This document shows positions 1 through 12,821 of a DNA stretch of 64,000 nt, piece by piece. The position numbers were made by a program, and so were the translations under genes. The notes under the pieces are model-generated. The model saw only the letters and a list, made by a program, of their open reading frames with translations. It was not told where the DNA came from and made no database searches. The stretch spans positions 124,001 to 188,000 of the forward strand of contig MU277685.1 of NCBI GenBank assembly GCA_022385805.1, read 5' to 3'. Source of the DNA: Pilatotrama ljubarskyi (lineage: Eukaryota; Basidiomycota; Agaricomycetes; Polyporales; Polyporaceae). How positions within the stretch are numbered: the first letter of the stretch is position 1; the number at the start of each line of letters is the position of its first letter.

Positions 1-219
1 CTTTTCTATGCTAGCCACCTCACACTCACAGATGCGCAGAGCTACGAATTCGAGGTACCAGGCAAGCCTTCTGAGATGACAGAGACAGCATAGACCTGAA
101 ATGTCATGATGCCAACGCACAAGATCGAGGCAGTCAAGTGTCCACTAGTCAAATTACGAAGGATCCACAGTGGCTCGTACGAATAACATCAGGACCAAGA
201 GCGACCGCGGAATGACTTC

Positions 220-1444
220 TTATCCCCAAAGCGCTTCGGTATCAACTTCTCGTGCGGGCCTCTCTCCGCTGGGACGACCGTCGGGATGCTCTTCTTCGTC
301 CGGTGGGAGCGCGATAGGGCCTGTTTGGCGGCGACGACCACGGATCCACACCCATAAGGAAGATGCGACGAGAGCGGCCGGGTGCAGAATAGTGAACATC
401 ACGGCCACGAACTACAGCGCATGTTGGCTGTGTCAGTGGGTCACTCTAGTCCGCTTGGAATACTCACGAAGACCGGGAAGGGCTTTGGCTTCTCACTCCA
501 TATACTGGCACATATCCAGGTTGCCGCGACACACCATACGATATCACGTCGGAGGATGATGACCAGCAACCCTGCGCAAGGATAAATCATCCGTCTCCGA
601 TGATTGGAAGGACACAGGAAAGTACCAATGATGTTTACGCCGGCTACGACGGCGAACCCAGGCCATTGTCCACGGGCATAGTGTTGCGGTTCACCCGGAG
701 ACCACGTCAAGCCAAGTGTTACGCTAGAGGGAGGGACTCGACTGTGAGCTGAGGAGCATACTGGGAAAGGGCTAAACGTACAAGAGGCTGTAGGCGAACA
801 TGACTCCAAAGGGGAGTAGTAGGAAAGCGCGTACGGGCGCGTGAATGAATGCAATGTCGAGGGGTCTGCTTCGAACTCATAAGTGATCATATCGCTTGGT
901 CGATCTCACACTCTAATACTCACCTCTTGCTAGTAGGCGCGTGGTAGATCAGAAGCACTACGTTGGCATACAGCAGCAGTACGAGCATGATGCCAAGGAA
1001 AACGGTAGAAAGTAGGAAAGCTTGCAGGATCTTGGACAGGGGTGAGTAAGTGGCACTTCCTTGCTACCGCTAATTTGAGACATACCCATGCTATCGCCCA
1101 GAATGCCATCGCCCAATTTGCGAAGACCAAAGGATATCCGCACCCTTTGATGAGAGCGCGTTTCGTCTCTGGTTTTCTGGAGAGTACCAGCAGTACACAG
1201 TATCCGACTTGCCCGATGTATATGGCGACAATGAAGACATCTATCATCGAGGGCTTCGGAGATATCGCTGATGGGTATAGCTTGCTTATCCTATCTGCAA
1301 AGCATTGGCATTAGCATGCCACGATTGAGCAAAGGGCAAGTCAGTAGACATACCCAAGTTAGGGTCCAGAACGAATGTGCAGACCATCAAGGTCGCAATG
1401 TTGACGAGAAGGGATAGCGGCGTCAGGACCTGCAGTCTGTTCAT
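220..1444 (-). CDS. Seven-span membrane protein, function unknown
   Basis: Spliced model complement(join(220..411, 468..571, 626..723, 782..865, 924..1030, 1086..1294, 1354..1444)), 294 aa. The first exon starts MNRLQVLTPL; all six introns are 54-59 nt with GT-AG ends. Seven hydrophobic stretches follow one another: near the N terminus, around SMIDVFIVAIYIG, LVFANWAMAFW, FLLSTVFLGIMLVLLLY, RAFLLLPFGVMF, a long one through VVAGVNIIGGLLVII, and a last one at VMFTILHPAALVA. The soluble C-terminal tail is rich in Pro, Glu and Arg. The layout resembles fungal multi-span proteins of unknown function (DUF1774-like), but I cannot confirm a family. The splice sites at 865 and 723 are the least certain. 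No neighbouring gene points to a role. Confidence 0.7.
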
Positions 1445-4400
1445 CTGGTCTTCTCAGCGGTCATTCTCGTCGAATTGCAACAGTGAATGACGTGCCTGAT
1501 GAGAGCGAGGTACTCTCTGACCGCAGGGTGAGAGGTATCGATTGGAAGGTCTTCCATCATCATCGTACGCGCCTCAGGGTGCGAGTCGAGTGGAAACTGA
1601 AAGAGCGAGGAAAATGTCGTGAGAGTCGTGACGGGAGGCGACAAGGAGTAGCGAGCACCTCGAACAACGAGCACGCTCGACTGTGGGCCGGTGGCTGAGG
1701 ACAAGTGATGTCATCGCCGTTGAAGGCAAGTAACACATCGGTCACAATAACCCTAGCCTAGGGTCTCCACGTCCAGCAAAGGCAAATGAACCGACTCCGT
1801 CGTCGACTATCTTGAGTTACTAGCAACTTGCCATGAACATCCTTCATACGACGCTATTGTATACCGACTGCAGGATACTCACAGTCCCTGGTTATCATAA
1901 GCTGGTCGGTAGCTGTGGAGGGCTGTCACCGCTTGGCGTAGTGCCTCTCGGAATTGATATTGATATTGCCGTTTGGGACTGGTCAGGACCCAAACTGTCA
2001 CTTCATCTAGACTTGTGGCTAGCTGGTCTAGGTCGGTACTTGGAAAAAGCCTCGAACGCCGCCGGCAGTGCCCATTCCTTGCGACTTGGGGAGCGTGCTC
2101 TCAGGGACTTCCTGCCCAAGGGGTAATCGTGGTAAGCGCACCGCATGCTTGATTTCTCTGCGTGTCTCACAATTGTACCCATCTGTCGTAGAGGAGGGGA
2201 GAATTGGGCGATCTCGGCCACGCTCCGTGCTGTCCTATCCTGCATCAATTTGCCTCTGGACTCCTGATCAATCGACATGCTGCCTACCGTTCCACGTAAA
2301 AATACCTGATGTCACGGCAGAAGTGCCCGTGCGTCCGCTGCGGTCGCCTTCTCGCCGCGCAGAACGCTTTTTGTTCACCGCCCGACCCTGACCCCTTTTA
2401 CTACATGTCAGCAGCGCGATCACACCGTGCCCGACGGATGAGCTTCTCATGCTCCCAGTGCGCCCGCGGACGTTAACTTCTATGCCTGGTCCACACGAGC
2501 CTTTGAGCTCGCGACAGTCTATCTGACAGCTTTACTCCTCCCCGCCTGTTCCTCATTCATTCGCGCTCACTCTCGCTCTTCGCGGGACTTATCCAGGCTA
2601 GCAGATTGTCTTTTACAGCGCCAGCACAGAGCTTGTTTCCGCTAGTGCGGGTACAGACAGGCGGCGTCTCACATTCGCCGCGGCGAAGTCTATGGAAGCC
2701 TATTTCAAGCTATCTGCGGTGGTTCGGTGCGATAGAACGCGGTACGTTACGTCTTTACCCTGCATCTGTACGCCGCTGCTCATGCTACCTGGCAATTGCC
2801 CCTTCTGACAGTAAGCATTCTCGCGGATCGCTTCATACGGCGCAAAGTTGGGCCTCTGTAGTATCGCGGGAGCTAAACATTCCACGCACACGGGTTCGTT
2901 GGTGGTTCTCACTATCAAACTACCTGGGCCGTTCTGATCATGCTCTACGACAGCCTGCGAATAGCTGTGGCCTTTCACTGGACTAGACTGCATCTGGGCA
3001 AGAGCCTAGAGTCGAGTAGGAGGCTGAGTAACTCAAAAGCCTGCCAAAAGTCTGTCAGCTGCTGAATGCAGTCTATCCTCGTCTATCATGATTGTCACGT
3101 CTGAGACACACTGGAGCATACAGTTTCCTGTTCCTTGATCTATCTGCGGATTGACCGACGCTCATCCATGCAGTCATACAGGCTACGGTCATTTTCCTCC
3201 CGTCTCATGCCCGTACTATCCCACCGACGCGATCCCCGTCCAAAGGAAGGGCTTCCGCGACGATTCTGAGGAATTTTACTGCCCATCGATCCATTCTCTC
3301 GCCATCTGCACAGGCCCGTTCGCCGCATCTGGTTCGAGAACACCTTCACAACCCATCAAGCACCGCTTGCCGTACGAAAGATCCCGTAACAGTCTTCTCG
3401 GGTGCAGTCTGTACAAACGGAGGATGGGCTCTCCTCCGCCACAGCCTGCCTCTACGCCCTTCCTATCGCCCCAATCTCAACTTCTGCTCCGGTGCGCTGT
3501 TATTACACCCAGCGGTCCCCCAGAATTTTTCAGCGACGAAGGACGACCGTCTAGACCCCCCTGATCCTAGCACAGAATTGTCGCGCTCATTTACCCAAAC
3601 AGCGGCGCTGATAGCCTTCACACTTTATCTCGCCCATCTTGCAGCCTATCTGGAAGCCCTTTGAGGCCCTCGAGGCTCTACCACATAGCGCGCACGCATC
3701 CCATGCTGCGTGCTGCGGAAATGCGGCTGACTGCTGAGTGCGAACTCGAACTCCGCTGCATTGCGCTCACTCACCCTTCGCACGTCACAGATCTTTCCGC
3801 ACGCCCACGCACGCCCACGCACACACGCCACAGGGGTGAGCTCTCGCCTCAGAATCCGCCGGGGAACAGCTCGAGAGGCGCGCGGGGCTCGCAAGCGGGG
3901 TTACACGTCAAGACTCTTGCTCGTGCTTTCTGGGGACCCGAGCGGGGGACGCCACAGCCGCTGTCGAGTCTCACGCGTACACACAACCCCTCAGCGGAGT
4001 GCAGACCTATCTGCGGCGTGAAGTGGCGAGGACGCCTGCGGCCCTGCAGAAGCATTGAGGGCCGCGCTCCCTCGGCGGCCTTCGGGGAAGCTGGCTACGC
4101 CTCATCACTCTGGACTGGGGGCGGGTGGGACTCGGAGGACAGGGCGCTCCCGGGTGCACTCTCCGCGGGATGCATGCGTGTGTGTGTACGCTGCTCTGGC
4201 TGCACTGAATGCGATGTAGCGTCAATGCGACGGTCCCCACTTCCTTGCTCCCACTCGGAACATTCTAAATGGTGGCGTTTTGTTCGCCGGACGTGAGGGA
4301 AGGTGTGGAGGGCTCTGTACGTACACGGCCTTGCGCGCGCCGTTCCCACTCTGCCTCCCTTCCGGTCTTGCTGCGTGAATGAATACAGCCATCCAGTCGT

Positions 4401-4855
4401 GCTCTCACTACTCTGAGAAAGGCTTCCTCGCGCCGTTCCTGCGGATCCCTCTGTCGAATCATCGTCCATGCATTTCCGTCCGTCACCACCGATCGCTCGA
4501 AATGTCCGACGTTGAAGCTGTCTTCTCACTTCCGGAGATCGATATGCGTTTCCCGAATGAATCTCGGCGATTGAGCATCAATCGAGGCCTTTGCTATACC
4601 TCGAAATAGAGCTTCATGTACGCAATATACGCACACAAACGCCGCGAAGGAAGTGGGAACCAGGAACGATTATATTAACAATACCGGAGAAGGGTCCACG
4701 CCAATCCACATTTTCGCAAAAGATACAGGAAAGTAGCAGTTCCGTCGTACCCTAGCCCTCCTCCACACGTCCAAGCCGTTTGCAGGAAGGCGCCTCCCGC
4801 AGAAAGGGCCGCGTGTCCCTGGGGATTGTACTCTGCAGTAGCCTGCGAAAGACAC
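1445..4855. other. Gene-poor stretch, no confident gene
   Basis: About 3.4 kb between the start of the membrane-protein gene and the stop of the SURF4 gene. Several frames stay open for 90-210 codons (for example 3661-4296 on the plus strand), but their proteins are rich in Arg, Ser, Pro and His, show no recognisable domain, and are not joined by convincing introns. A possible spliced fragment near 2690-2990 (plus strand) gives a short hydrophobic peptide but no complete gene. Confidence 0.5.
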
Positions 4856-6120
4856 CTAATATGTCTTCTTCTTCTCGTCCACAGAGAGACCGCCTGGGAG
4901 AGCGCATTAGCAGAGGTGCACTGGCTTTTGGCTGACCCAACTTACCGGGGCCCATGTTGACGAGGAGGATAAGGCCCCCGACAATAGCTATGTGGAACCG
5001 CGTCAGTTAACATCAATTCTTAATTCTTGTCAATGAGACATACATAGCGTCTGGAAGAAATCATATCTATATACCGGTCAGTATCAATAGCCATGCCTCG
5101 TCTATGATCTACTCACTTGAGGAAGTCCCGTTGAGGGTGCGCGGAGTGAATACTCCAGAAGTTGTTGATGAACACGTTGAAAATGCTGAGCATGACAACC
5201 AGGAAGCCTGCCGACCACTTCGCCTTGAAGCCGACCGCGACCATGATACATGCGGCAAGACCAATGATAGACACGAATACACGGGCGATGCTCCACTGTC
5301 CACGAAGGATGAACCCAATGAACAGGAAGATGAGCAGGACGCGGCCCGCTAGCAGGAAGCTGGGGAAAGATGCGGTCACGTGTCTGGGGAAAACAGACGT
5401 CATAGGCGGCGATGGACTTACTATTTCTTGCGGTCGTTCTCAGACAGAGTGGGAAGACCTGCGAATATCTTCTTGCGGGTGTACATCGCATCGGTGAACA
5501 CCATCAGGAGACCGCCAATGACACTCAGGTTACGGAGGAAAAAGTTGAGGTCGAAGATGAGACCGTAACCGAACGCCTGAACGATGACGACGCCCAGAAG
5601 ACCGCCAACGCCGTACTCCGTGTACCTCTTCGTGATCACAGCGCCCGAGCCGAGGAGCATGGTCTGAGAGCGGTCGCTGTTACTCTAGCCGTTTGCACTA
5701 GCGGATGGTATGATACGCACAATCACGTTGATGATCAGGAAAAAATGGGAGATACCCCAAGGGAAATGACGGTGTCTGCATTGCAAGGATCATGTAGCAC
5801 AAGCATACAGTATGCCACGTACACACTGACCTTTGCAGGTACCACAGCTGGTCGCCCCATTGCGTGACAATGCGCCACGAGTCCTCCAGGAACGTCCCGA
5901 CAATCAAGAACCGACCGATGGTCGGTAGATGAGGCTTGAGAGGCTGCGAGTAGATCTCGACGTTGTCTTCAACCATGCGGGCGAATGCGCGAAGCTTTTC
6001 GATCGGGTCATCCGGGTTCGCGGCTCTGTACCCTGCTGATGGTCGTTGGTTGCCAAAACCGTGCGGGTCGGGGCTGTAGCCTCCAGAGGCTGGGCGTGCA
6101 ATGTTAATGCGTGCAGACAT
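4856..6120 (-). CDS. SURF4/Erv29 ER cargo receptor
   Basis: Model complement(join(4856..4893, 4946..4987, 5044..5066, 5117..5359, 5422..5663, 5721..5775, 5831..6120)), 310 aa, introns 50-62 nt. SURF4/Erv29 proteins are multi-span receptors that load soluble cargo into COPII vesicles at the ER and cycle through the Golgi. Diagnostic stretches are FLEDSWRIVTQWGDQL, GYGLIFDLNFFLRNLSVIGG, GRVLLIFLFIGFIL, VGFKAKWSAG and YDFFQTLSIVGGL. The protein ends in a lysine cluster (DEKKKTY), as expected for ER retrieval. About 80 residues precede the first conserved segment, a longer N terminus than in animals but usual in fungi. One exon is only 23 nt. It is divergent from the MutY homologue, 412 bp away. 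Confidence 0.95.
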
Positions 6121-6532
6121 GGCGGACGACGAAGAAAGAGAAAGAGAGCAGGTGGAGGTGGAGGTTGAGAAACTCGGGGACGCGCCGACGACTGGAGGCG
6201 ACGTGGCGTAGGCCCGTGGGAACATGCTTGTGTGTCTCTTGCTCCAGCCTTTCCCATCACTACATCATACCATCATCCGCTGAAACCCACTCTTCGACGA
6301 CCATCTGCAGGGTCTCAGCCTCAGAAACATTGCCTCAGCAGCACCAAGTCGTTCTACTTGCCCGTCAATATATGCGGCGTTTTGTGCGCATTGATGTCGG
6401 GCGTCTGAGTCGCGCACGTGAATCGGTTCAGCGCGTCTAGCTTGGCGCGTCTGTTTGGACGCGTCTTCAGCCACCCGCCAGCGACGCGTCTCTCCTAGTC
6501 CATCCCACTTAGCCTAAGTCGTTGCTCCCACT
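6121..6532. promoter_or_regulatory. Divergent promoter, SURF4 / MutY
   Basis: The 412 bp between two head-to-head start codons must hold the promoters of both genes. I see no strong TATA box. The stretch contains several GCGTC/GACGC pentamers near 6430-6490, whose role is unknown. Confidence 0.4.
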
Positions 6533-8884
6533 ATGTCCAGAAAGCGCAAGGCAGAAGTCAGCGATAGTGGCAGTGAGTACGACGACGCGTCGTACGAGCA
6601 GAAGAAATCGCGAAAGACGGATGTCCAACGGAAGCCGCAGACAAGCTCCAGAGGGAAGAGGCGCGGAAGCAGAGCAGCGTCAGAGGCAATAGAGGAATTG
6701 GATTCAGGTTTAGTGAAGACAGTACAGGCTCGTCCACACGAGATCTCGCTCCATGTCCTATCGCATCCCGAATTACCGCGAGAAGCCCTGTTGAAGTGGT
6801 ACGACGGCGTACATGCTGCTCGTGGCATGCCCTGGCGCAAGCCCTACCAGCATTCATGGGACCCAGAAGAGAAGGCACAGCGAGCATACGAGGTCCGTCC
6901 TTTCGTGCAGAAACGAGGTGGGAATCCAAGTTAACAGTGAGTTCGTCACAAGGTCTGGGTCTCCGAAATCATGCTCCAGCAAACGCAAGTCGCTACTGTA
7001 ATACCCTACTACAACCGGTGGATGGAGAGGTTCGTTCCCGCGGCGGATAGTGCGAGGACACGTCCGTGAACTCAATGCTCCGCAGATTTCCAACAATCAA
7101 GGACTTGGTCAGCGCGAATCTCTTTCTGCCCGATGCCGGCCCTACCTTACGCCCTCTCCCTCCCAGGCGGCATCCGATATAGACACCGTGAACAGTCTAT
7201 GGAAGGGCCTTGGGTATTACTCGCGAGCCGCCCGTCTGCTAAGCGGCGCGCAGAAGGCTGTCAAGGAGTATGGAGGCCGTCTTCCGGATAACGCCCAGGA
7301 CATGGAATCGAAAATTCCCGGCATCGGAAGGTACAGCGCCGGAGCCATTTGTTCGATAGCGTACAACCAGTGCGTACCTGTGGTGAGTGAACATCGCTGG
7401 GTGGTGCTGATCGTCGACAGCGACATCTGCATCACCGGCTTCCTGAGACGTCGCCGTCATGATAGTCGCTGAGCCGCGCGCCTGACACACAGCTCGATGG
7501 GAATGTGCACCGGCTCTTGAGCCGTCTATTAGCGCTCCATGCTCCGCCGAAAGCGAAGCAGACACTGGACATCCTGTGGGCGGGCGCGAGCGCCTTCGTC
7601 AAAGATGCCGAACGCCCTGGTGATGTGAACCAAGCGCTGATAGAACTTGGATCAACGGTCTGCAAGGTACGCGACCCTGCATGCAGCTCGTGCGTGCTGC
7701 AGCCCTGGTGCGCAGCCTACAAGCACCAGCAGCTGGGGCGAGAGGAGGACGACTCAAAGGTTCGTCCCTCTCCTTGTGCTCCATGTCGTCATTCGCTGCG
7801 TCGCTAGAGCTGAGAACGTATCGTGTAACCAGGGCACGAAAGATGCGACGTCCTCCGCTGGTCATGCGGTCCCGGATATCGAAGAGCTCTGCACGTTGTG
7901 CGAGCCCTTACCTGCGGGGTCTCCGGTGACGGCGTATCCCATGAAGGCGGAGAAGAAAAAGGCGCGCGAAGAGCTCGACGCAGTGAACGTTATCGAGTGG
8001 CGTCGACACGCTACGAGCAGCGAGCGCTGGTTCCTGCTCGTCCGGCGGCCAGAAGGAGGTGAGCCGTCTATTCTCATCACGCACCGTGATTTCGAGGTCG
8101 CGAGACCCGCGCTTCGCGTTCCCTGGCCCCCTCATCGCCCCCGAACTGTTTGGTGCGGTACTGAGCGAAGTTCCGCGGACCCAGGGCTTCTCGCGGGCCT
8201 GCACGAATTTCCCACCGCTCCGAACGTCCCCGTGACCTCCTCGTCCTCTGCGCACATCGAGATAGCGGATGCGCTCTTGTCTGCGCTTCTGGTCTCTCCG
8301 CCGCCTGCACGTCCTCCAGCCACCGTGGCCGGCCAGACCGCTCGACGGGCCCCTTCTCACTCGTCTGCAGGAAGCCCTGGCCCTAGCCCGCTACGGGTTG
8401 CGAAGATCGTTCCTGCGGGTGACGTGCTGCACATTTTCTCACATATCAGGAAGACGTACCGCGTGCAGTGGGTCGTGCTAGAAGGGGGCAGCAGCGAGCA
8501 CCCTCCTGCCCTCGTGCAGCACCCCGAGTTCGCGGCGCTCGGAGCCGCTATGCCCAAGACGTCTAAAGGCAGGGCTCCCGGGAAAAGGCGAGCGAACGTG
8601 TCCGCCGACAAAACTCGGGGTTCTTCGCCCTCGTCAGCCGCATCGTCGACCGCGTCCGCGCAGGCGACGCAGTGGGTTCGTATGGAGGCCGTAGCCGACG
8701 CCAAGTACGTGTGCACTTTTGCCTCGCAGAGTCTCGACTCGACTGATCGCGCTTGCGCTCCTCGCGGTTGATATCTCGAACGCATCTGTCGCTGCGTCGC
8801 GGAAGCAGTATCGGCACTGGCGTAATGAAGATTTGGCGGCAAGTGCGCGCGCTTTGGGAGGGCGGTAGCGACGGTGGCGAGTGA
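6533..8884 (+). CDS. A/G-specific adenine DNA glycosylase, MutY/MYH
   Basis: Model join(6533..6892, 6953..7029, 7086..7107, 7167..7382, 7493..7759, 7833..8058, 8185..8704, 8809..8884), 587 aa. MutY enzymes remove adenine paired with 8-oxoguanine in base excision repair. The basic N terminus (RKRK, KKSRK) is probably a nuclear signal. The catalytic segment [11 protein letters not shown] gives the essential Glu at about residue 125; the helix-hairpin-helix [12 protein letters not shown] follows, then LDGNVH with the catalytic Asp at about 227. The iron-sulphur cysteines follow C-x6-C-x2-C-x5-C (from [18 protein letters not shown]). The C-terminal NUDIX-like recognition domain is present ([17 protein letters not shown]), with a low-complexity Ser/Ala insertion. 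The last exon encodes the typical IGTGVMKIW ending. One exon is 22 nt. Confidence 0.95.
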
Positions 8885-11234
8885 CGCTGGGCCTTGCTCG
8901 TTCGATCCTAGTGGTGAGGTCGGCGTCCGCGTCTGCGCGTGTTTGCTCAGAGTTCTGTCAAAACCTTCTTGCACCTCCACGACTTCACACCTCTCTGGCG
9001 CTGCCGCCCGTTCGTGTACACATCTGCGTCGATGCCTCCTGGGCATGCGGCACTCGGCCTGGGGTCGCAAAAGATATGAAGGGCCTGACAGTCTAAACTT
9101 GCCGCACTCGGCGCGCGTCCAACGACGGGACCCAGCCCACACCAGAAGCACATTCTGCAAACTCAGCTGGGGCAGCAGTCAACCGAGGACCCGGGCGGGG
9201 ACGCGGACCAATATGACCATTTACGGCACTTTCGGTACAGGAACGCGCCTCGTCGCAGCTCGTCCGCCCCGTTTCGCCGTCTCGTACGCTTGACTGACTA
9301 ACCTAGTAGTACAGTACTGCCGCAAGTGGCAGGAACGCGGCGGGACGCACATCCACGATTCCTCTGCGAAGGGTTCTTGCAGATGCTGCCTCATGATGAT
9401 GCAGGCCCATCCTCCGTGCCGCAGGCAACCGAACTCAGACTGGAAGTGCTCGCGACGTCTGATGCGGCGCGTCGACTTGAGGAGCTTCCAACTGGACGAT
9501 GATGAGCTTCGTGAAGTCCGTGCCGTGCACGGCGCGTCTTGTTCTGCGAGTCTTGGCGCGTCCGCGTCGTTTGGGCCGCATGATGTGTTGGGCCAGCCAG
9601 GAAAGAGAACTCAGACTGTGCCTGTCCTGATTTCTGAGCGCTGAGCGCTGAGCACTCGAGTGCCTGCTGGGGTCTGCCGGCGCCGCAACAGCTCGCGAGC
9701 ACGCGATCCGCGACCATGACCAGCCTGCTCATCTCAGCCTGAACTTGGCGGCAGGCGTCGAGAAAGACTACTCTGAGCGCTGGGCCGTTGGCCGATTCTC
9801 TGGTGGTCAAATTCAAGCTCAGCCCTGCACCCGGCGGCGAGAGGCTGAGCCGGCGGGACGCGATAGAATATACCCTATCAGCTGGCCTGCCGCCCACAAA
9901 CTTCAAAGCCAGTCCGCGCGAGCTCGAGCTCGCGTCAGGGCGGCGGCGGCGGCTGCTTAACAGCCAGCGTCCGTCCGTCGCCGCCCAAATGGTAGAGAGC
10001 ATACTGTAGCTAGCGCGATCTCAGTGCGCGCGCGCCACGGGCGGACTAGCGCAGCGCACGCTCCGGGCGCCATGGACCGGTACATACATATCTGCGTGGG
10101 ACGCGCGAGGGAGGGGGGCGAGATTGGATTATTATTGGGGAAGAGCGGTGCCTCGATCGGAACGGGGCAGGGGCACTGGCTAGCGATGGCAAAACCCGGG
10201 AGCGGCCAGCCAATCCGGAGCGTGCGTTGGACGATCGGCAGAGGAGGGCTGGGCGGGAGGAGCGCGTCGGAGTCGGGCGTATTGTAGTCGATACTGTACT
10301 GTAATAGAGTGGCGATCGCCCGCAGAGGCAGATCGGGGCCTGTCGCTGTCGCTTGTCTGATTGCCTGTTCGCAATCCAGATGCATCCCATCCATCCCTCG
10401 CGTCCGCTCCGCTCCTCGCACGGCAGGCAGATCGCCCACCCACCCCTACCCTCGTTTTGCTCGTGCACGCTCGCGCGTACGTTATGTACAGAACTCGTAA
10501 TAGAGACATTCTCCGTCGCATGCCATTATTTTTGTCGCACCAGCGATCGAACGATCCCAGGTGCCTATCGTATATGTAGTGCCGTATACAAGTGGAAGGT
10601 ACAATCCGAATCGGTATCTCTCAGTCTCTGGGCGTGTAACGTACAATCGATAGCAGTACAGGGTGCAACCGTAGGGATATGCAATGCAGGATGCGGCGGG
10701 AGGACGAGAGGGATGCGGGTGTAAGCAAGCAAGTGACAGCGCGAGCCATCGACAGAGGGACGAAGCAAGACAGTCCAGCAGGCGAACGACACGCCCGTGA
10801 GTCGCAGCATGCGGGCAGCGTGTAGGTACGCGGTTAGCGGTGATAGAGTACACATCGTAGAATCGTCCGACGTTCTACAACAGCGGCGTTGACCGTCCGT
10901 CGGCGTGTCGTGATGACAGCGAGTGTCTGATGAGGCACAAACGGGCAGGGCGGGTCCTATTCCACCCGTCCGTCCACGGTGGAATGGTTTGCGCCAGGTT
11001 CAGCGCAGGGGGCGGCGCAGAGATGTCGTGATCAGCATGCAGCCGGAGATCGAGCGGGCCTAGACCGTTGACGCCGTGCGCGGACACCCCTCGTCCCTCG
11101 TGGTCATGGGGCCCTGGGGCACGAACACACACACAGACACGCCTCGGTGAGCCCTCCTGTCCGTGGCAGAAGAAAAGCCCTGGGGCGACGGCACACATGC
11201 CCTGTTTTCTTGCGTCGTCCCTGCTTGTCCGTGA
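8885..11234. other. Convergent intergenic stretch, no confident gene
   Basis: 2.35 kb between the stop codons of the MutY and WOPR genes, which face each other. A 203-codon open frame on the minus strand (9391-10002) has no domain and skewed Arg/Ser/Ala composition. It could hold long 3' UTRs or a non-coding RNA; nothing in the sequence decides. Confidence 0.5.
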
Positions 11235-12821
11235 TCACCAGCGCGAGCTCTGCACCAGCGTCGGCTTCGCCTCGTCCTCGGCGAAGCGGTCGTACATCGG
11301 GCTCCGGCCGTTCAGCGAGCTCGTCCAGGAGTGGCGATGGGAGTCCTGTGAGATGTCCGGCGACGAGAATCGCTTGAGGTAGTGCTCGTCCATCGGGTCT
11401 CGAGGCCGCTGCTGGAGCCCTTGGAGATAAGAGAGCGGGACCAACTGCGGTGCGGCTTTCTCGGGCCTTGTCGACAGAGGCAGCGAGACGTTCGACGGTG
11501 GCGTCAGTGGCGAAGAGAACGGGCGCGGTGAGTGACCGGGATCTGAAGAGGATGAGGACGACTGGGTGTATGGTGAAGGGTCGCGGTAGATGTTGAGGCC
11601 CGAATCGTGCAAGTTCGGCAACGGTCCAGGAAGTGGCGCCGCCGCCGGAGGGTAGTGACTCGTCGACGCGGGCGGAGGCAGAGGGTGGCCCGGGTGTGCA
11701 GGCGACTCGTAGGATGGGGGGATCGGAGGGTACGTGCTCGAACGCACGGCGTATGGGGCTGAGCCGACGTGTGGTGAGTGGGACGGCCCAGGAGACTGGT
11801 GGGACCATTTCGGCGTCGTGTCGATACCGTAATGAGGAATAGCATGCGCCGAGCTCGGCGTCATCATCACGCCCCAGGGCTCGTGCGTGGTGGGACCCAC
11901 GTCTTCTACTGGTAGAGGATCGATGCGCTTGTTGGCCTTGCTCGCCCGCGCGCTCCTGAACCACCCCTCCGGAACGACCACGTCCCCCACGCCGGGAATG
12001 TCGTCAATCGTCCCGAGGCTGTCGATGGTCGTCTGGCTGAAGTACGCCGCTGGGGGGACTGTCAGTAAGGTGCGCCACATCCGCCGAGAAGGGGAAACGG
12101 GGGACGCACTGAGATGCCACTTGCGAGTGATGCCTCGCGGCCGGTCTTCCGGCAAGGAGACGTGCACGCTGTACGTCTGCTTGATCAGCCGTTCAGCGTC
12201 CGAGCGGGAGAAGGGCAGGCTCCCCCGCGCGTCGCGCCGTCTAGAAATGGCATGGGCGTATCAGCCCGTTGGCTCAGGACGCCAAATCGAGAACAAGACC
12301 CTTACCTCATGATGCTCGCCCAGCGGGCGGAGGGGTTATTGGGGTCGTCGTGGACGTCGTTCTCCCGCTGGTGGTAAAACAGAAATTCCTGCACGGATTT
12401 TGTTAGGCACCCAGCCGAGCCGAATACAACTGACCCTGCACTTACGTCCCGTACTCGGCTCGGGCCCCAGCCCATGCCGTCCGTCCTGGTGGCGGAAGCG
12501 GGTGAGCTCGAGCTCGTCCTCGCGTGCGCGAAACGCGTACGTACCACCGTTCCATGCCCATGCCGGTGGCCTCGGAGTTGGCGCAGCGCTCTTCCCAAAT
12601 ATACACGCACCCGGACTGGATTCTGCGGAGAACATCAGATCGGGGTTCTACTTGGACATACAAACAAGGGCGGGGGCGGGGGCGGCTACTCACGCTCTGC
12701 GCTCCTCCGCGTCGAGGCGCCGGGTGGTCATGGGGAGGATGTTGCGTGCGACGGCGTAGAAAATCTGGAGGGCATCGCGGGTTGAGCGGATGCGGACGTT
12801 TGTGAGGGTGGGCTGCTGCAT
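11235..12821 (-). CDS. Gti1/Pac2 (WOPR) family transcription regulator
   Basis: Model complement(join(11235..12049, 12110..12240, 12306..12388, 12446..12485, 12545..12622, 12694..12821)), 424 aa. WOPR proteins (Wor1, Ryp1, Sge1, Pac2) are fungal DNA-binding master regulators of morphology and development. The first half of the domain is clear: IRSTRDALQIFYAVARNILP, then TRRLDAEERRAIQSGCVYIW, then RWTDGMGWGPSRVRDEFLFY. The second half follows a spacer: LIKQTYSVHVSLPEDRPRGI, then WHLTAYFSQTTIDSLGT. The C-terminal 200 residues are Pro/Ser-rich and disordered, as usual. The start at 12821 is the only ATG before the conserved block. A large 2.85 kb space lies upstream. Which WOPR subfamily it belongs to (Wor1-like or Pac2-like) is not settled. 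Confidence 0.93.

Noticed and set aside
3661..4296. 211-codon open frame on the plus strand
   Set aside because: Composition is typical of chance frames in GC-rich DNA (Arg, Pro, Ser, His, Cys); no motif and no neighbouring exons.
9391..10002. 203-codon open frame on the minus strand downstream of the MutY gene
   Set aside because: Arg/Ser/Ala-rich, no domain, no plausible introns, and equally long frames occur on the other strand in this GC-rich stretch.
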